Assembly (NCBI RefSeq): GCF_010730055.1 | Contig: NZ_AP022575.1 | Location: 2,232,001 to 2,296,000 of the forward strand | Source: Mycobacterium shinjukuense | GTDB taxonomy: Bacteria > Actinomycetota > Actinomycetes > Mycobacteriales > Mycobacteriaceae | Length of the DNA stretch: 64,000 nucleotides | Reading direction: 5' to 3' | In this document: piece after piece, positions 24,701-32,923 of the stretch | Layout of the letters: each line of letters begins with the position of its first letter | Numbering within the stretch: position 1 is the stretch's first letter | The notes under the pieces: model-generated | Told to the model about the DNA's origin: nothing | Seen by the model: the letters and a program-made list of their open reading frames with translations, nothing else | Databases searched by the model: none | Position numbers and translations under genes: made by a program

Positions 24701-25276
24701 TCAGCCGAACCGGCCCCATTCCACGAGGCGGTGGCAGCGATGAACGCGGTCACCGTCCGGCCGGAGATCGAGCTTGGCCCCATCCGACCCCCACAGCGGC
24801 TGGCGCCATATAGCTACGCGCTGGGTGCCGAGGTCAAGCATCCCGAGCCCGACACCATCCCCGAGCAATCCGAGGGCGACGCCTTCGGCCGGCTGATCCT
24901 GTTGTACGACCCGGACGGCTCCGATGCGTGGAACGGCACCCTCCGCTTGGTCGCGTACATTCAGGCCGACCTGGATTCGCACGAGGCCATCGACCCGCTG
25001 CTGCCGGAAGTGGCCTGGAGCTGGCTGGTGGAGGCGCTGGAGGCGCGCACCGAGCAGGTGGCCGCCCTGGGCGGCACCGTCACCGCCACCACGTCGGTGC
25101 GTTACGGCGACATCTCCGGGCCTCCACGGGCCCACCAGCTGGAGCTGCGGGCGTCGTGGACGGCGACCAACCTCGAGCTGGGCAGCCACGTGCAGGCGTT
25201 CTGCGCCGTCTTGGAGCACGCCGCGGGTCTGCCGCCGGCTGGGGTCACCGACCTGGGCTCGCGGTCGCGCGCCTGA
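24695..25276 (+). CDS. DUF3000 family protein (Rv2680-like)
   Basis: A 193-residue actinobacterial protein starting MASAEPAPFHEAVAAMNAVT. The conserved block VRPEIELGPIRPPQRLAPYS is visible, then acidic and mixed sequence ending TDLGSRSRA. No catalytic motif or membrane helix. Its start codon and ribosome site are supplied by the last unit of the MIRU array. One base separates its stop from the start of the RNase D-like gene, so the two are co-transcribed and may share a role in RNA metabolism. Confidence 0.87.
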   Translation: MASAEPAPFHEAVAAMNAVTVRPEIELGPIRPPQRLAPYSYALGAEVKHPEPDTIPEQSEGDAFGRLILLYDPDGSDAWNGTLRLVAYIQADLDSHEAIDPLLPEVAWSWLVEALEARTEQVAALGGTVTATTSVRYGDISGPPRAHQLELRASWTATNLELGSHVQAFCAVLEHAAGLPPAGVTDLGSRSRA

Positions 25277-25277
25277 C

Positions 25278-26549
25278 ATGAGCGACCCGGGGGCCGAGCA
25301 GCCCGGCGGCACTGAAGTCGAACCCACCCCGCTGCTGCACCCGGCCGACGGGGTTCCGGAGCTGGCGGTGACCGCCCGCCAGATCGAGGCGGCCGCGGAA
25401 CTCTTGGACCGCGGTAGCGGGCCCTTTGCGGTCGACGCCGAGCGGGCGTCGGGTTTCCGCTATTCCAACCGGGCCTACCTGATCCAGATCCGGCGGGCCG
25501 ACGCCGGCACCGTGCTCATCGACCCGGTCAGCCATGGCGGCGACGCACTGACCGTGCTGCGGCCGGTCGCCGAAGTGCTCGGCGCAGACGAATGGATCCT
25601 GCACTCCGCCGATCAGGATCTGCCCTGCTTGGCCGAGGTCGGAATGCGGCCGTCGGCGCTGTATGACACCGAGCTTGCCGGACGGCTGGCCGGGTTCGAC
25701 CGGGTGAACCTGGCGGCCATGGTCCAGCGGCTGCTGGGTCTGGGACTGGCCAAGGGGCACGGCGCGGCCGACTGGTCCAAGCGCCCACTGCCGCCGGCCT
25801 GGCTCAACTATGCGGCCCTGGACGTGGAGCTGCTCATCGAACTGCGCGCGGCGATCTCGGAAGTGCTCGCCGCGCAAGGCAAAACAGACTGGGCCGCACA
25901 GGAATTCGAGCATCTGCGAACGGCCCCGCCGGTGGCTGCCCGGCCGGATCGGTGGCGGCGAACCTCGGGTATCCACAGAGTGCAAGACCGGCGCGCCCTC
26001 GCCGCGGTCCGCGAGTTGTGGACGACGCGCGACCTGATCGCCCAGCGCCGCGACATCGCGCCCCGCCGTATTCTGCCCGACTCGGCCATCATCGACGCCG
26101 CCGTCAAGGACCCGAAGTCCATCGACGACCTCATCGCGTTGCCGGTGTTCGGCGGGCGAAACCAGCGCCGCCAGGCCCCGACGTGGCTGGCCGCGCTGGA
26201 AACCGCCCGGAAAACCCCGGATCCGCCGGAGATCATCGAGGCGCCCAACGGGCCGCCACCACCGGGGCGGTGGGGCAAGCGCAAACCCGACGCCGCCGCG
26301 CGGCTGACCGCCGCCCGCGCAGCGCTGGCCGCGGTGACGCACCGGGTGGGGGTGCCGGTGGAGAACCTGGTCTCGCCGGACTTGGTGCGGCGGCTGTGCT
26401 GGGACTGGCAGGGCGGGATCGACCCGGTCCGCGCCGTCGACGAGTACTTGCGTGCCGGCCAGGCGCGGGTGTGGCAGCGTGAACTCGTGGTCCCGGTGCT
26501 GGCCGCGGCGATGACGCGGGCCGCCGACGCCGGCTCCGACGAGCGTTAG
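25278..26549 (+). CDS. RNase D-like 3'-5' exonuclease with HRDC domain (Rv2681-like)
   Basis: A 423-residue protein. The DEDD exonuclease motifs are visible: FAVDAERASGFRY (Exo I, D and E), HSADQDLPCLAE (Exo II, D) and PPAWLNYAALDVELLIELR (Exo III, Y and D). An HRDC-type helical domain follows from about residue 220 (RALAAVRELWTTRDLIAQR). It probably trims structured RNA 3' ends. Start ATG 25278 lies directly after the DUF3000 stop; the 3' end overlaps convergent dxs by 4 bases (TTAG). Confidence 0.92.
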   Translation: MSDPGAEQPGGTEVEPTPLLHPADGVPELAVTARQIEAAAELLDRGSGPFAVDAERASGFRYSNRAYLIQIRRADAGTVLIDPVSHGGDALTVLRPVAEVLGADEWILHSADQDLPCLAEVGMRPSALYDTELAGRLAGFDRVNLAAMVQRLLGLGLAKGHGAADWSKRPLPPAWLNYAALDVELLIELRAAISEVLAAQGKTDWAAQEFEHLRTAPPVAARPDRWRRTSGIHRVQDRRALAAVRELWTTRDLIAQRRDIAPRRILPDSAIIDAAVKDPKSIDDLIALPVFGGRNQRRQAPTWLAALETARKTPDPPEIIEAPNGPPPPGRWGKRKPDAAARLTAARAALAAVTHRVGVPVENLVSPDLVRRLCWDWQGGIDPVRAVDEYLRAGQARVWQRELVVPVLAAAMTRAADAGSDER

Positions 26550-28477
26550 TCGAAGCGTTCCGGGATTTCGGCCCCAGAATCAGCCACCGCATCAGCCGCG
26601 AACGTGCCCAGTGCCGCCACCCAACCGGTGATCCGGCGTGCCACGTCCTGGTCAGTGAGCCCCAGGTCGGCCAGCACCTCGCTGCGAGACGCGTGATCGA
26701 AGAACTCCTGCGGCAACCCGACGTCACGGCACGGGACGTCGATCTCCGCGCGCCGCAGCGCGGCCGACACCGCCGAGCCCACACCCCCGTTGACCCCGTT
26801 GTCCTCCAGCGTGACCAGCAGCTTGTGCTGCACCGCCAGTTCACGAACGACGTCGGACACCGGCAACACCCAGCGCGGGTCGATCACCGTCACGCCGATC
26901 CCCTGGTTGTGCAGCCGCTTGGCCACGGCCAACGCCATCGCGGCGAACGCGCCAACCGCCACCAGCAGCACGTCGTGGCCCAAACCGCCGGCCGGCACCG
27001 CGAGCACATCCACTCCGTCACGCCGCTGCAAAGCCGGAATATCTTCACCCACATCGCCTTTGGGGAACCGCAACGCCGTCGGGCCGTCGTCGATGTCGAG
27101 CGCCTCGCCGAGTTCCTCGCGCAATCGGGTAGCGTCGCGGGGTGCGGCCACCCGGATGCCGGGCACGATGCCCAGCATCGACAAATCCCACATGCCGTTG
27201 TGGCTGGGACCGTCGGAACCGGTGATTCCGGCCCGGTCGAGCACCATGGTGACCGGCAGCTTGTGCAGCGCCACGTCCATCATGATCTGGTCGAACGCCC
27301 GGTTGAGGAACGTCGAATAGATCGCCACCACCGGGTGCATCCCGCCCATGGCCAGCCCGGCCGCTGACGTCAATGCGTGTTGCTCGGCGATGCCGACGTC
27401 GAACAGCCGATCCGGAAACCGCCGCCCGAACGCCGTGAGTCCGGTGGGGCCGGGCATGGCCGCGGTGATGGCCACGACGTCGCGGCGCTGGTGTCCGTAG
27501 CCGATCAGCGCATCGGAGAAGGTGGCCGTCCAGCCCGGGCCGGCCACCGTGGTGGCTTGCCCGGTGGCCGGGTTGATCGGGACGGTGGAGTGCATCTGCT
27601 CGGCCTCGTCCGCCTCGGCCGGGGGGTAGCCCATGCCCTTGCGGGTGACGACATGCACGATCACCGGGGCGCCGAAGCCGCGGGCGCTGCGCAGCGCGAC
27701 CTCCACCGCCCGCTCATCGTGGCCGTCGACCGGGCCGACGTATTTCAACCCGAGATCGGTGAACAGCAGCTGTGGCGACAAGGAATCCTTGAGGCCGGCC
27801 TTGACGCTGTGCAGGAAGTGGTAGCAGACCTCGCCGACAAGCGGCACGGCGCGGATCACGCTGCGGCCCTTTTCCAGCAATTGTTCGTAGGCCGGCTGCA
27901 GGCGCAAGGTGGCCAGGTGGTCGGCGACCCCCCCGATGGTCGGCGCGTAGCTGCGACCGTTGTCGTTGACGACGACGATCACCGGCCGGCGGGACGCGGC
28001 GATATTGTTCAGCGCCTCCCAGCACATGCCGCCGGTGAGCGCGCCGTCGCCGACCACCGCGACCACGTGCCGGTTGCGGTGTCCGGTCAGCTCGAACGCC
28101 TTGGCCAAGCCGTCGGCATACGACAATGCCGCACTGGCATGGCTGGACTCCACCCAGTCGTGTTCGCTTTCGGCGCGGCACGGATAGCCCGACAGTCCAC
28201 CCTTGCTGCGCAGGGTTTCGAAATCCCGGCTGCGTCCGGTCAGCATCTTGTGGACGTATGCCTGGTGGCCGGTGTCGAAGATGATCGGGTCGTGTGGCGA
28301 GTCGAACACCCGATGCAGCGCCAGCGTCAGCTCGACAACGCCCAGGTTCGGCCCCAGATGTCCGCCCGTAGCGGCCACCTTGTGGACCAGGAATTCCCGG
28401 ATCTCGGCAGCCAGGTCCCGCAGCTGCTGTTGGGAAAGGTGCTGCAGATCGGCGGGGCCGCGGATCTGTTCCAGCAT
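26546..28477 (-). CDS. dxs: 1-deoxy-D-xylulose-5-phosphate synthase
   Basis: A 643-residue thiamine-diphosphate enzyme. FDTGHQAYVHKMLTGR (N-terminal His region), GDGALTGGMCWEALNNIA with a later Asn for the GDG-N ThDP motif, and DVGIAEQHALTSAAGLAMGG with the catalytic Glu are all present. It condenses pyruvate and glyceraldehyde-3-phosphate, the first step of the MEP pathway to isoprenoids, and hence decaprenyl phosphate for the cell wall. Start MLEQIRGPADLQ fits the family. Confidence 0.97.
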   Translation of the reverse strand: MLEQIRGPADLQHLSQQQLRDLAAEIREFLVHKVAATGGHLGPNLGVVELTLALHRVFDSPHDPIIFDTGHQAYVHKMLTGRSRDFETLRSKGGLSGYPCRAESEHDWVESSHASAALSYADGLAKAFELTGHRNRHVVAVVGDGALTGGMCWEALNNIAASRRPVIVVVNDNGRSYAPTIGGVADHLATLRLQPAYEQLLEKGRSVIRAVPLVGEVCYHFLHSVKAGLKDSLSPQLLFTDLGLKYVGPVDGHDERAVEVALRSARGFGAPVIVHVVTRKGMGYPPAEADEAEQMHSTVPINPATGQATTVAGPGWTATFSDALIGYGHQRRDVVAITAAMPGPTGLTAFGRRFPDRLFDVGIAEQHALTSAAGLAMGGMHPVVAIYSTFLNRAFDQIMMDVALHKLPVTMVLDRAGITGSDGPSHNGMWDLSMLGIVPGIRVAAPRDATRLREELGEALDIDDGPTALRFPKGDVGEDIPALQRRDGVDVLAVPAGGLGHDVLLVAVGAFAAMALAVAKRLHNQGIGVTVIDPRWVLPVSDVVRELAVQHKLLVTLEDNGVNGGVGSAVSAALRRAEIDVPCRDVGLPQEFFDHASRSEVLADLGLTDQDVARRITGWVAALGTFAADAVADSGAEIPERFD

Positions 28478-28611
28478 CCCGATAGTCTACGCAGTCACCG
28501 CAAGGGTGGGCGCCGCGCGGCGCTGACGACACGCCCTCTTTGGTAGCGTCAATCGCCGGTGTGCCGGGAAGCCTGGTCGGCAGCCAAAGTCGCGTGATCC
28601 TGGAGTTTGCC

Positions 28612-29106
28612 GTGAGCCTAGACATCGACCACGCCGCCGCGATGGAGTCGTATCGTCGTGCTATGCGCGCCGAGGACATGGCCGAAGAGTTTCCGGTAAT
28701 CAGCATCGACTCCAACGCGTTGGACGCCGCCCGGACGCTCGCCCAGCACGGCCTGCCGGGCCTCGTGGTCACCGACACGTCGGGACGCCCGTACGCGGTG
28801 CTGCCCGCCTCCCAGGTGGTGCGGTTCATCGTGCCGCGCTACGTGCAAGACGACCCCTCGCTCGCCGGTGTGCTCAACGAGTCCATGGCCGACCGCTGCG
28901 CGGAAAAGTTGAGCGGCAAGAAGGTGCGCGATGTGCTGCCAGACCACTTGATCGACGTGCCCCCGGTCAATGCCGACGACACCATCATCGAGGTGGCCGC
29001 GCTGATGGCTCGGCTGCGCAGCCCGCTCATCGCCGTCGTCAAAAACGGTAGGTTGCACGGGGTGATCACGGCATCGCGCCTGCTGGCCGCGGCCCTGAAG
29101 ACCTGA
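28612..29106 (+). CDS. CBS-domain protein (Rv2683-like)
   Basis: A 164-residue protein with a tandem CBS pair: DAARTLAQHGLPGLVVTDTS (first) and IIEVAALMARLRSPLIAVVK ... GRLHGVITASRLL (second), between them SGKKVRDVLPDHLIDVPPV. CBS pairs bind adenosyl ligands and regulate partners. GTG 28612 has GGAG 7 bases upstream; TTG 28540 or ATG 28663 are alternatives. It ends 4 bases before the arsB-like permease, which it may regulate. Confidence 0.85.
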   Translation: MSLDIDHAAAMESYRRAMRAEDMAEEFPVISIDSNALDAARTLAQHGLPGLVVTDTSGRPYAVLPASQVVRFIVPRYVQDDPSLAGVLNESMADRCAEKLSGKKVRDVLPDHLIDVPPVNADDTIIEVAALMARLRSPLIAVVKNGRLHGVITASRLLAAALKT

Positions 29107-29110
29107 CCCG

Positions 29111-30397
29111 ATGAGCGTCGTCGCGGTCACCATCTTCGTGGTGGCCTATGCGCTGATTGCCAGCGATCGGGTCAACAAGACGCTGGTGGCGCTGGCCGGC
29201 GCGGCGATCGTGGTTGCCCTGCCAGTGATCAATTCTGACGACGTCTTCTATTCCCGCGACACCGGAATCGACTGGGACGTCATCTTTTTGCTGATGGGCA
29301 TGATGATCATCGTCGGTGTGCTGCGACAAACCGGGGTGTTCGAGTACACCGCGATCTGGGCCGCCAAGCGGGCCCGCGGCTCACCGCTGCGCATCATGAT
29401 CCTGCTGGTGCTGGTGACCGCGTTCGCCTCGGCCCTGCTGGACAATGTCACCACGGTGCTGTTGGTGGCGCCGGTCACGCTGCTGGTGTGTGACCGGCTG
29501 GAGATCAACGCGGCGCCGTTTTTGATGGCCGAGGTCTTCGCCTCCAACATCGGCGGCGCGGCGACGCTGGTCGGCGACCCGCCCAACATCATCATCGCCA
29601 GCCGGGCGGGATTGACGTTCAACGACTTTCTGCTGCACACGGCACCGATCGTGCTCATCGTGATGCTCGCCTTCATCGCCGTGTTGCCCCGCCTGTTCGG
29701 CTCGATCACGGTCGATCCCGAGCGAACGGCCGACATCATGTCGCTCAACGAGCGCGAAGCCATCCGCGATCGCGGGCTGCTCGTCAAGTGTGGCGTCGTG
29801 TTGCTGGCGGTGTTCGGGGCCTTCGTCGCCCACCCGGTGCTGCACCTGCAGCCGTCGCTGGTGGCGCTGCTGGGCGCCGGTGTCCTCATCGTGATCTCCA
29901 GGCTGGGACGGTCCGACTACCTGTCCAGCGTGGAGTGGGACACCTTGCTGTTTTTCGCCGGGCTGTTCATCATGGTCGGGGCCCTGGTCAAGACCGGCGT
30001 GGTCGCCGAGCTCGCGCGGGCGGCGACCCACTTGACCGGCGGCCACGCGCTCGCCGCCAGCTTCTTGATCCTCGGTGTCTCAGCGCCGATTTCCGGGATC
30101 ATCGACAACATTCCCTACGTCGCCACGATGACACCGATCGTCGGTGAACTGGTCGGCGCCATTGCGGGTCGCATCAACCCCGACACCCTGTGGTGGGCAC
30201 TGGCGCTGGGCGCCGACTTCGGCGGCAACCTGACCGCGGTCGGCGCCAGCGCCAACGTCGTCATGCTCGGAATCGCGTGGCGCGCAGGCACTCCCATCTC
30301 CTTCTGGGATTTCACCCGCAAAGGCATGGTGGTAACGCTGATCTCGGTCGCGCTCTCGGCAATCTACTTGTGGCTGCGGTATTTCGTGTTGAGCTGA
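29111..30397 (+). CDS. ArsB/NhaD-type (SLC13-like) inner-membrane permease
   Basis: A 428-residue protein with about eleven membrane helices. ALLDNVTTVLLVAPVTLLVC and the related C-terminal GIIDNIPYVATMTPIVGELV are the paired hairpin motifs of the ArsB/CitM superfamily; GGAATLVGDPPNIIIASRAG is another hallmark. The substrate could be arsenite, an anion or Na+/H+. In M. tuberculosis I recall two tandem paralogues here (arsA, arsB1); this genome has only one. It follows the CBS gene by 4 bases. Confidence 0.9.
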   Translation: MSVVAVTIFVVAYALIASDRVNKTLVALAGAAIVVALPVINSDDVFYSRDTGIDWDVIFLLMGMMIIVGVLRQTGVFEYTAIWAAKRARGSPLRIMILLVLVTAFASALLDNVTTVLLVAPVTLLVCDRLEINAAPFLMAEVFASNIGGAATLVGDPPNIIIASRAGLTFNDFLLHTAPIVLIVMLAFIAVLPRLFGSITVDPERTADIMSLNEREAIRDRGLLVKCGVVLLAVFGAFVAHPVLHLQPSLVALLGAGVLIVISRLGRSDYLSSVEWDTLLFFAGLFIMVGALVKTGVVAELARAATHLTGGHALAASFLILGVSAPISGIIDNIPYVATMTPIVGELVGAIAGRINPDTLWWALALGADFGGNLTAVGASANVVMLGIAWRAGTPISFWDFTRKGMVVTLISVALSAIYLWLRYFVLS

Positions 30398-30407
30398 GCG
30401 CCGGCGC

Positions 30408-31175
30408 TCACGCGTGCTTTGCGCGAAAGCGCCGGACCAGCGGCCAGGCGATGGCCAGGTTGTAGACGGCGCCCGCGACGAGGTACGGCCACCACGTGCC
30501 GTGATCGCTGGCGACCCAGAACGCCTTGGCGGCCCAGTACGGCGGCAGGATCCCGAAGGCCAGGTTCCAGCCGGAGTGGATGAACCACGGCAGGCAGGGC
30601 AGCCCGGCGATCAGCATGCCCAACGCGCGGACCATAGCCAAACCCTGGATCTTGTTGTTCGCCACCACAACGATCAGCAGCAGCGTCACCACCGCCGACA
30701 TCCCGGCCAGCAGACCAATGGGGATCAGCGAACCCGGCAGGCCCGGTTGGAGAATCCCGCTGCACGACATCGTCGCGACGACGCACACCGTGGTCAGCGT
30801 CATCACCGTCGCCGCGCGATAGCCGAAAAAGATCGTCAGCGGCACCGGGGTGACCCGCAGCGCCGTCATGGTGCCCGCGTCCACCTCATCGAGTACCAGG
30901 AACGCGGCCAGCGCCCCGGCGATGATGATGCTGGTCAGCAACAGGAACGCGGTGAGAACCAGCGGGTAGTAGGGAACCAGGTCGAATCCGTAACGCTGCG
31001 CGAGCATTTCGGTGAACAACGGCGTGAGCAGCGCGACCCCGGTGGTCCAGATGACTCGTGCAACGACGATCATGACCAGCAGCGGATCACGGTAGCTGCC
31101 GCGAATGTCGTTGCGGCCGAAGGCGACCAACGCCCGCATACGCGCACAGCCCGACCTCGCCACGGTGGCGGCCAT
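30408..31175 (-). CDS. ABC-2 type exporter permease (Rv2686c-like)
   Basis: A 255-residue membrane protein with six helices starting MAATVARSGCARMRALVAFG. It appears intact. ATG 31175 overlaps the TGA of the truncated permease upstream (ATGA). In M. tuberculosis Rv2688c-Rv2687c-Rv2686c form an ABC exporter linked to fluoroquinolone efflux. Here its two partners are destroyed, so this permease is probably an orphan. The frame is open through the remnants up to 31631 without a stop, so a 407-residue fusion with the start of the ATPase is possible. Confidence 0.8.
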   Translation of the reverse strand: MAATVARSGCARMRALVAFGRNDIRGSYRDPLLVMIVVARVIWTTGVALLTPLFTEMLAQRYGFDLVPYYPLVLTAFLLLTSIIIAGALAAFLVLDEVDAGTMTALRVTPVPLTIFFGYRAATVMTLTTVCVVATMSCSGILQPGLPGSLIPIGLLAGMSAVVTLLLIVVVANNKIQGLAMVRALGMLIAGLPCLPWFIHSGWNLAFGILPPYWAAKAFWVASDHGTWWPYLVAGAVYNLAIAWPLVRRFRAKHA

Positions 31176-31485
31176 CACAGCACACCCGACCTTTCGACGA
31201 CATAACGCCCGAACAGCGCCTTGGCCGCCCGGCACAAGCCGGCCGCACACACGATCGGATACAGCATCGAGTAGCCAACTTGCCACGGCGCCAGGCTCAC
31301 CTGATCGAACGCGGCGCCGAGCAAGAGCAGCGGCCCCTGGGTGGGGACGAGGTAGAGCACCGGGTTCGGCCACAGGCCGCAGTAGTGCACGATCGGCGGC
31401 ACCAGCATGACCGCGAGCGGGATGGTCGCCGCCAGGAACCAATCGGTCACCGAGGCGAACGGCAGCGAGCAGGTGAATCCGACCG
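31175..31485 (-). pseudogene. C-terminal half of ABC exporter permease (Rv2687c-like), N-terminus deleted
   Basis: In one minus frame the sequence reads VGFTCSLPFASVTDWFLAAT then IPLAVMLVPPIVHYCGLW, and ends GLCRAAKALFGRYVVERSGV before TGA 31175-31177. These are the last three or four membrane helices of an ABC-2 permease, about 100 residues. No start or N-terminal half exists; upstream of about 31485 the frame is taken over by the ATPase start in another frame. Confidence 0.78.
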
Positions 31486-31631
31486 AGAAACCCGAAGATC
31501 TCACCCCGGCCGACGGTGAAGTCCATGCCACGCACCGCCGGCTCGGCCGCCTTTGGGTAGCTAAAGGTGAGCCCGCGCACGCGGATCACCTCGGTCCCGA
31601 CGCGCGCCGAGGCCGGCTCCAGATTCCGCAT
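31485..31631 (-). pseudogene. N-terminal fragment of ABC exporter ATPase (Rv2688c-like)
   Basis: Starts MRNLEPASARVGTEVIRVRG and runs through LTFSYPKAAEPAVRGMDFTV to GRGEIFGFLG, exactly where a Walker A loop (GPSGAGKST) should begin. Instead it reads RIHLL..., which is permease sequence in the wrong frame. The remaining 250 or so residues of the ATPase and the first half of the next gene are gone. Junction lies near 31480-31490. Confidence 0.8.
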
Positions 31632-31729
31632 GACTCGCGCTTTCCTCCAGGTGGGAGACTCAGTTCCGACCAGACTTCCCGGAGCGCCATCGTCAGCTTA
31701 ATCAAGGCCCGGTGCGGGCGCCGACGGTT

Positions 31730-32923
31730 CTAACGCGTCAACAACGCAACGCACTCCACGTGATGAGTCAGCGGGAACGCGTCGAACACCTTGATCTTTT
31801 CGACGGCGTAACCATGCCCGAGGTAGAGGCCGATATCGCGGGCGAAAGACGCTGCTTCACAACCGATGTGCACCACCCGCGGCACCCCCGCGGATGCCAG
31901 CAAGTCGATGACCTCGCGCCCGGCGCCCGACCGCGGCGGATCCAGCACCGCCACCTGCGCCCCGGCTCGTTGCGCCGCCAGCACCCGTCGCACCGAATCG
32001 GTGACGATGTCGACCTGCGGCAGATCGGCCAGCGCAACGCGCGCGGCCCCGGAGGCCGCGCGCGCGGTGTCGACGCTCAGCACCCGACCGGACTCCCCGA
32101 CCGCCTCCCCCAGCACCGCGGCCAAAACGCCGGCACCGCCGTACAGATCCCAGGCGGTCATGCCGACCGCCGGCGCTGCCCAGTCGGCGACCAGGCCGCT
32201 GTAGGCCGCCGCCGCGTCGCGGTGCGCCTGCCAGAACGCGGTGACCGGCACCCGCCAGGTGCGCCGGCCCACCCGCTGGACCGCGTGATAGTTACCCTCC
32301 ACGACCGTGGTCGCGGCCCGTTTGCCGCGCCGCACGCCGCACACCACGTGGCGCCGGCCGTCGTCGTCGACGGCCACGTGAAGCCGTGCGCCCGGCGGCC
32401 AGTCGGCCGCTGCCAGGCCAGCCAGCATGCCGGCGGGCAACTGCCCACAGCGCAGGTCGGTCACCAGCTCGTCGCTGTGGTAGCGGTGAAAGCCCACACG
32501 GCCCGCAGCCCCCACGTCGAGCCGGACCCGGGTGCGCCAACCCAGGCCGGCATCCGACAATGGCTGGGCCTCGCCCCGCCAGGTGTGGCCACCGAGCCGT
32601 TGCAGCTGATTGGCCACCACCCGGCCCTTGAGCGCCCGGGCCGCCTCCGGGTCGGCGAACGCCAGATCGCAACACCCGGCGCCACCCACCCCGGCGATCG
32701 GGCACAGCGACTCGATCCGGTGGGGGGACGCGTCGAGCACGTCGATGGCCTCCGCGTGCCAGTAGGAGCCGCGGTCCGCGGTGACCCGCACCCGCACCCG
32801 TTCGCCGGGCAACGCATAGCGCACGAAGACCACCCGGCCGTCATGGTGCGCCACGCAGCTGCCGCCATTCGCGGGGGCACCGGCGACCAACGTCAACTCC
32901 GCGCGCTCGGATGTGGGGGTCAA
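31730..32923 (-). CDS. TrmA/RumA-family RNA (uracil-5-)-methyltransferase (Rv2689c-like)
   Basis: A 397-residue enzyme. An N-terminal TRAM-like region (GGSCVAHHDGRVVFVRYALP) is followed by Cys residues AGVGGAGCCDLAFAD. The SAM-dependent catalytic part has WDLYGGAGVLAAVLGEAVG, VAVLDPPRSGAGREVIDLLA and VVHIGCEAASFARD, the last with the catalytic Cys. It should methylate uridine in tRNA or rRNA. The start is TTG 32923, overlapping the TGA of the upstream permease gene (TTGA); the longer frame to 33091 lies inside that gene. Confidence 0.9.
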   Translation of the reverse strand: MTPTSERAELTLVAGAPANGGSCVAHHDGRVVFVRYALPGERVRVRVTADRGSYWHAEAIDVLDASPHRIESLCPIAGVGGAGCCDLAFADPEAARALKGRVVANQLQRLGGHTWRGEAQPLSDAGLGWRTRVRLDVGAAGRVGFHRYHSDELVTDLRCGQLPAGMLAGLAAADWPPGARLHVAVDDDGRRHVVCGVRRGKRAATTVVEGNYHAVQRVGRRTWRVPVTAFWQAHRDAAAAYSGLVADWAAPAVGMTAWDLYGGAGVLAAVLGEAVGESGRVLSVDTARAASGAARVALADLPQVDIVTDSVRRVLAAQRAGAQVAVLDPPRSGAGREVIDLLASAGVPRVVHIGCEAASFARDIGLYLGHGYAVEKIKVFDAFPLTHHVECVALLTR

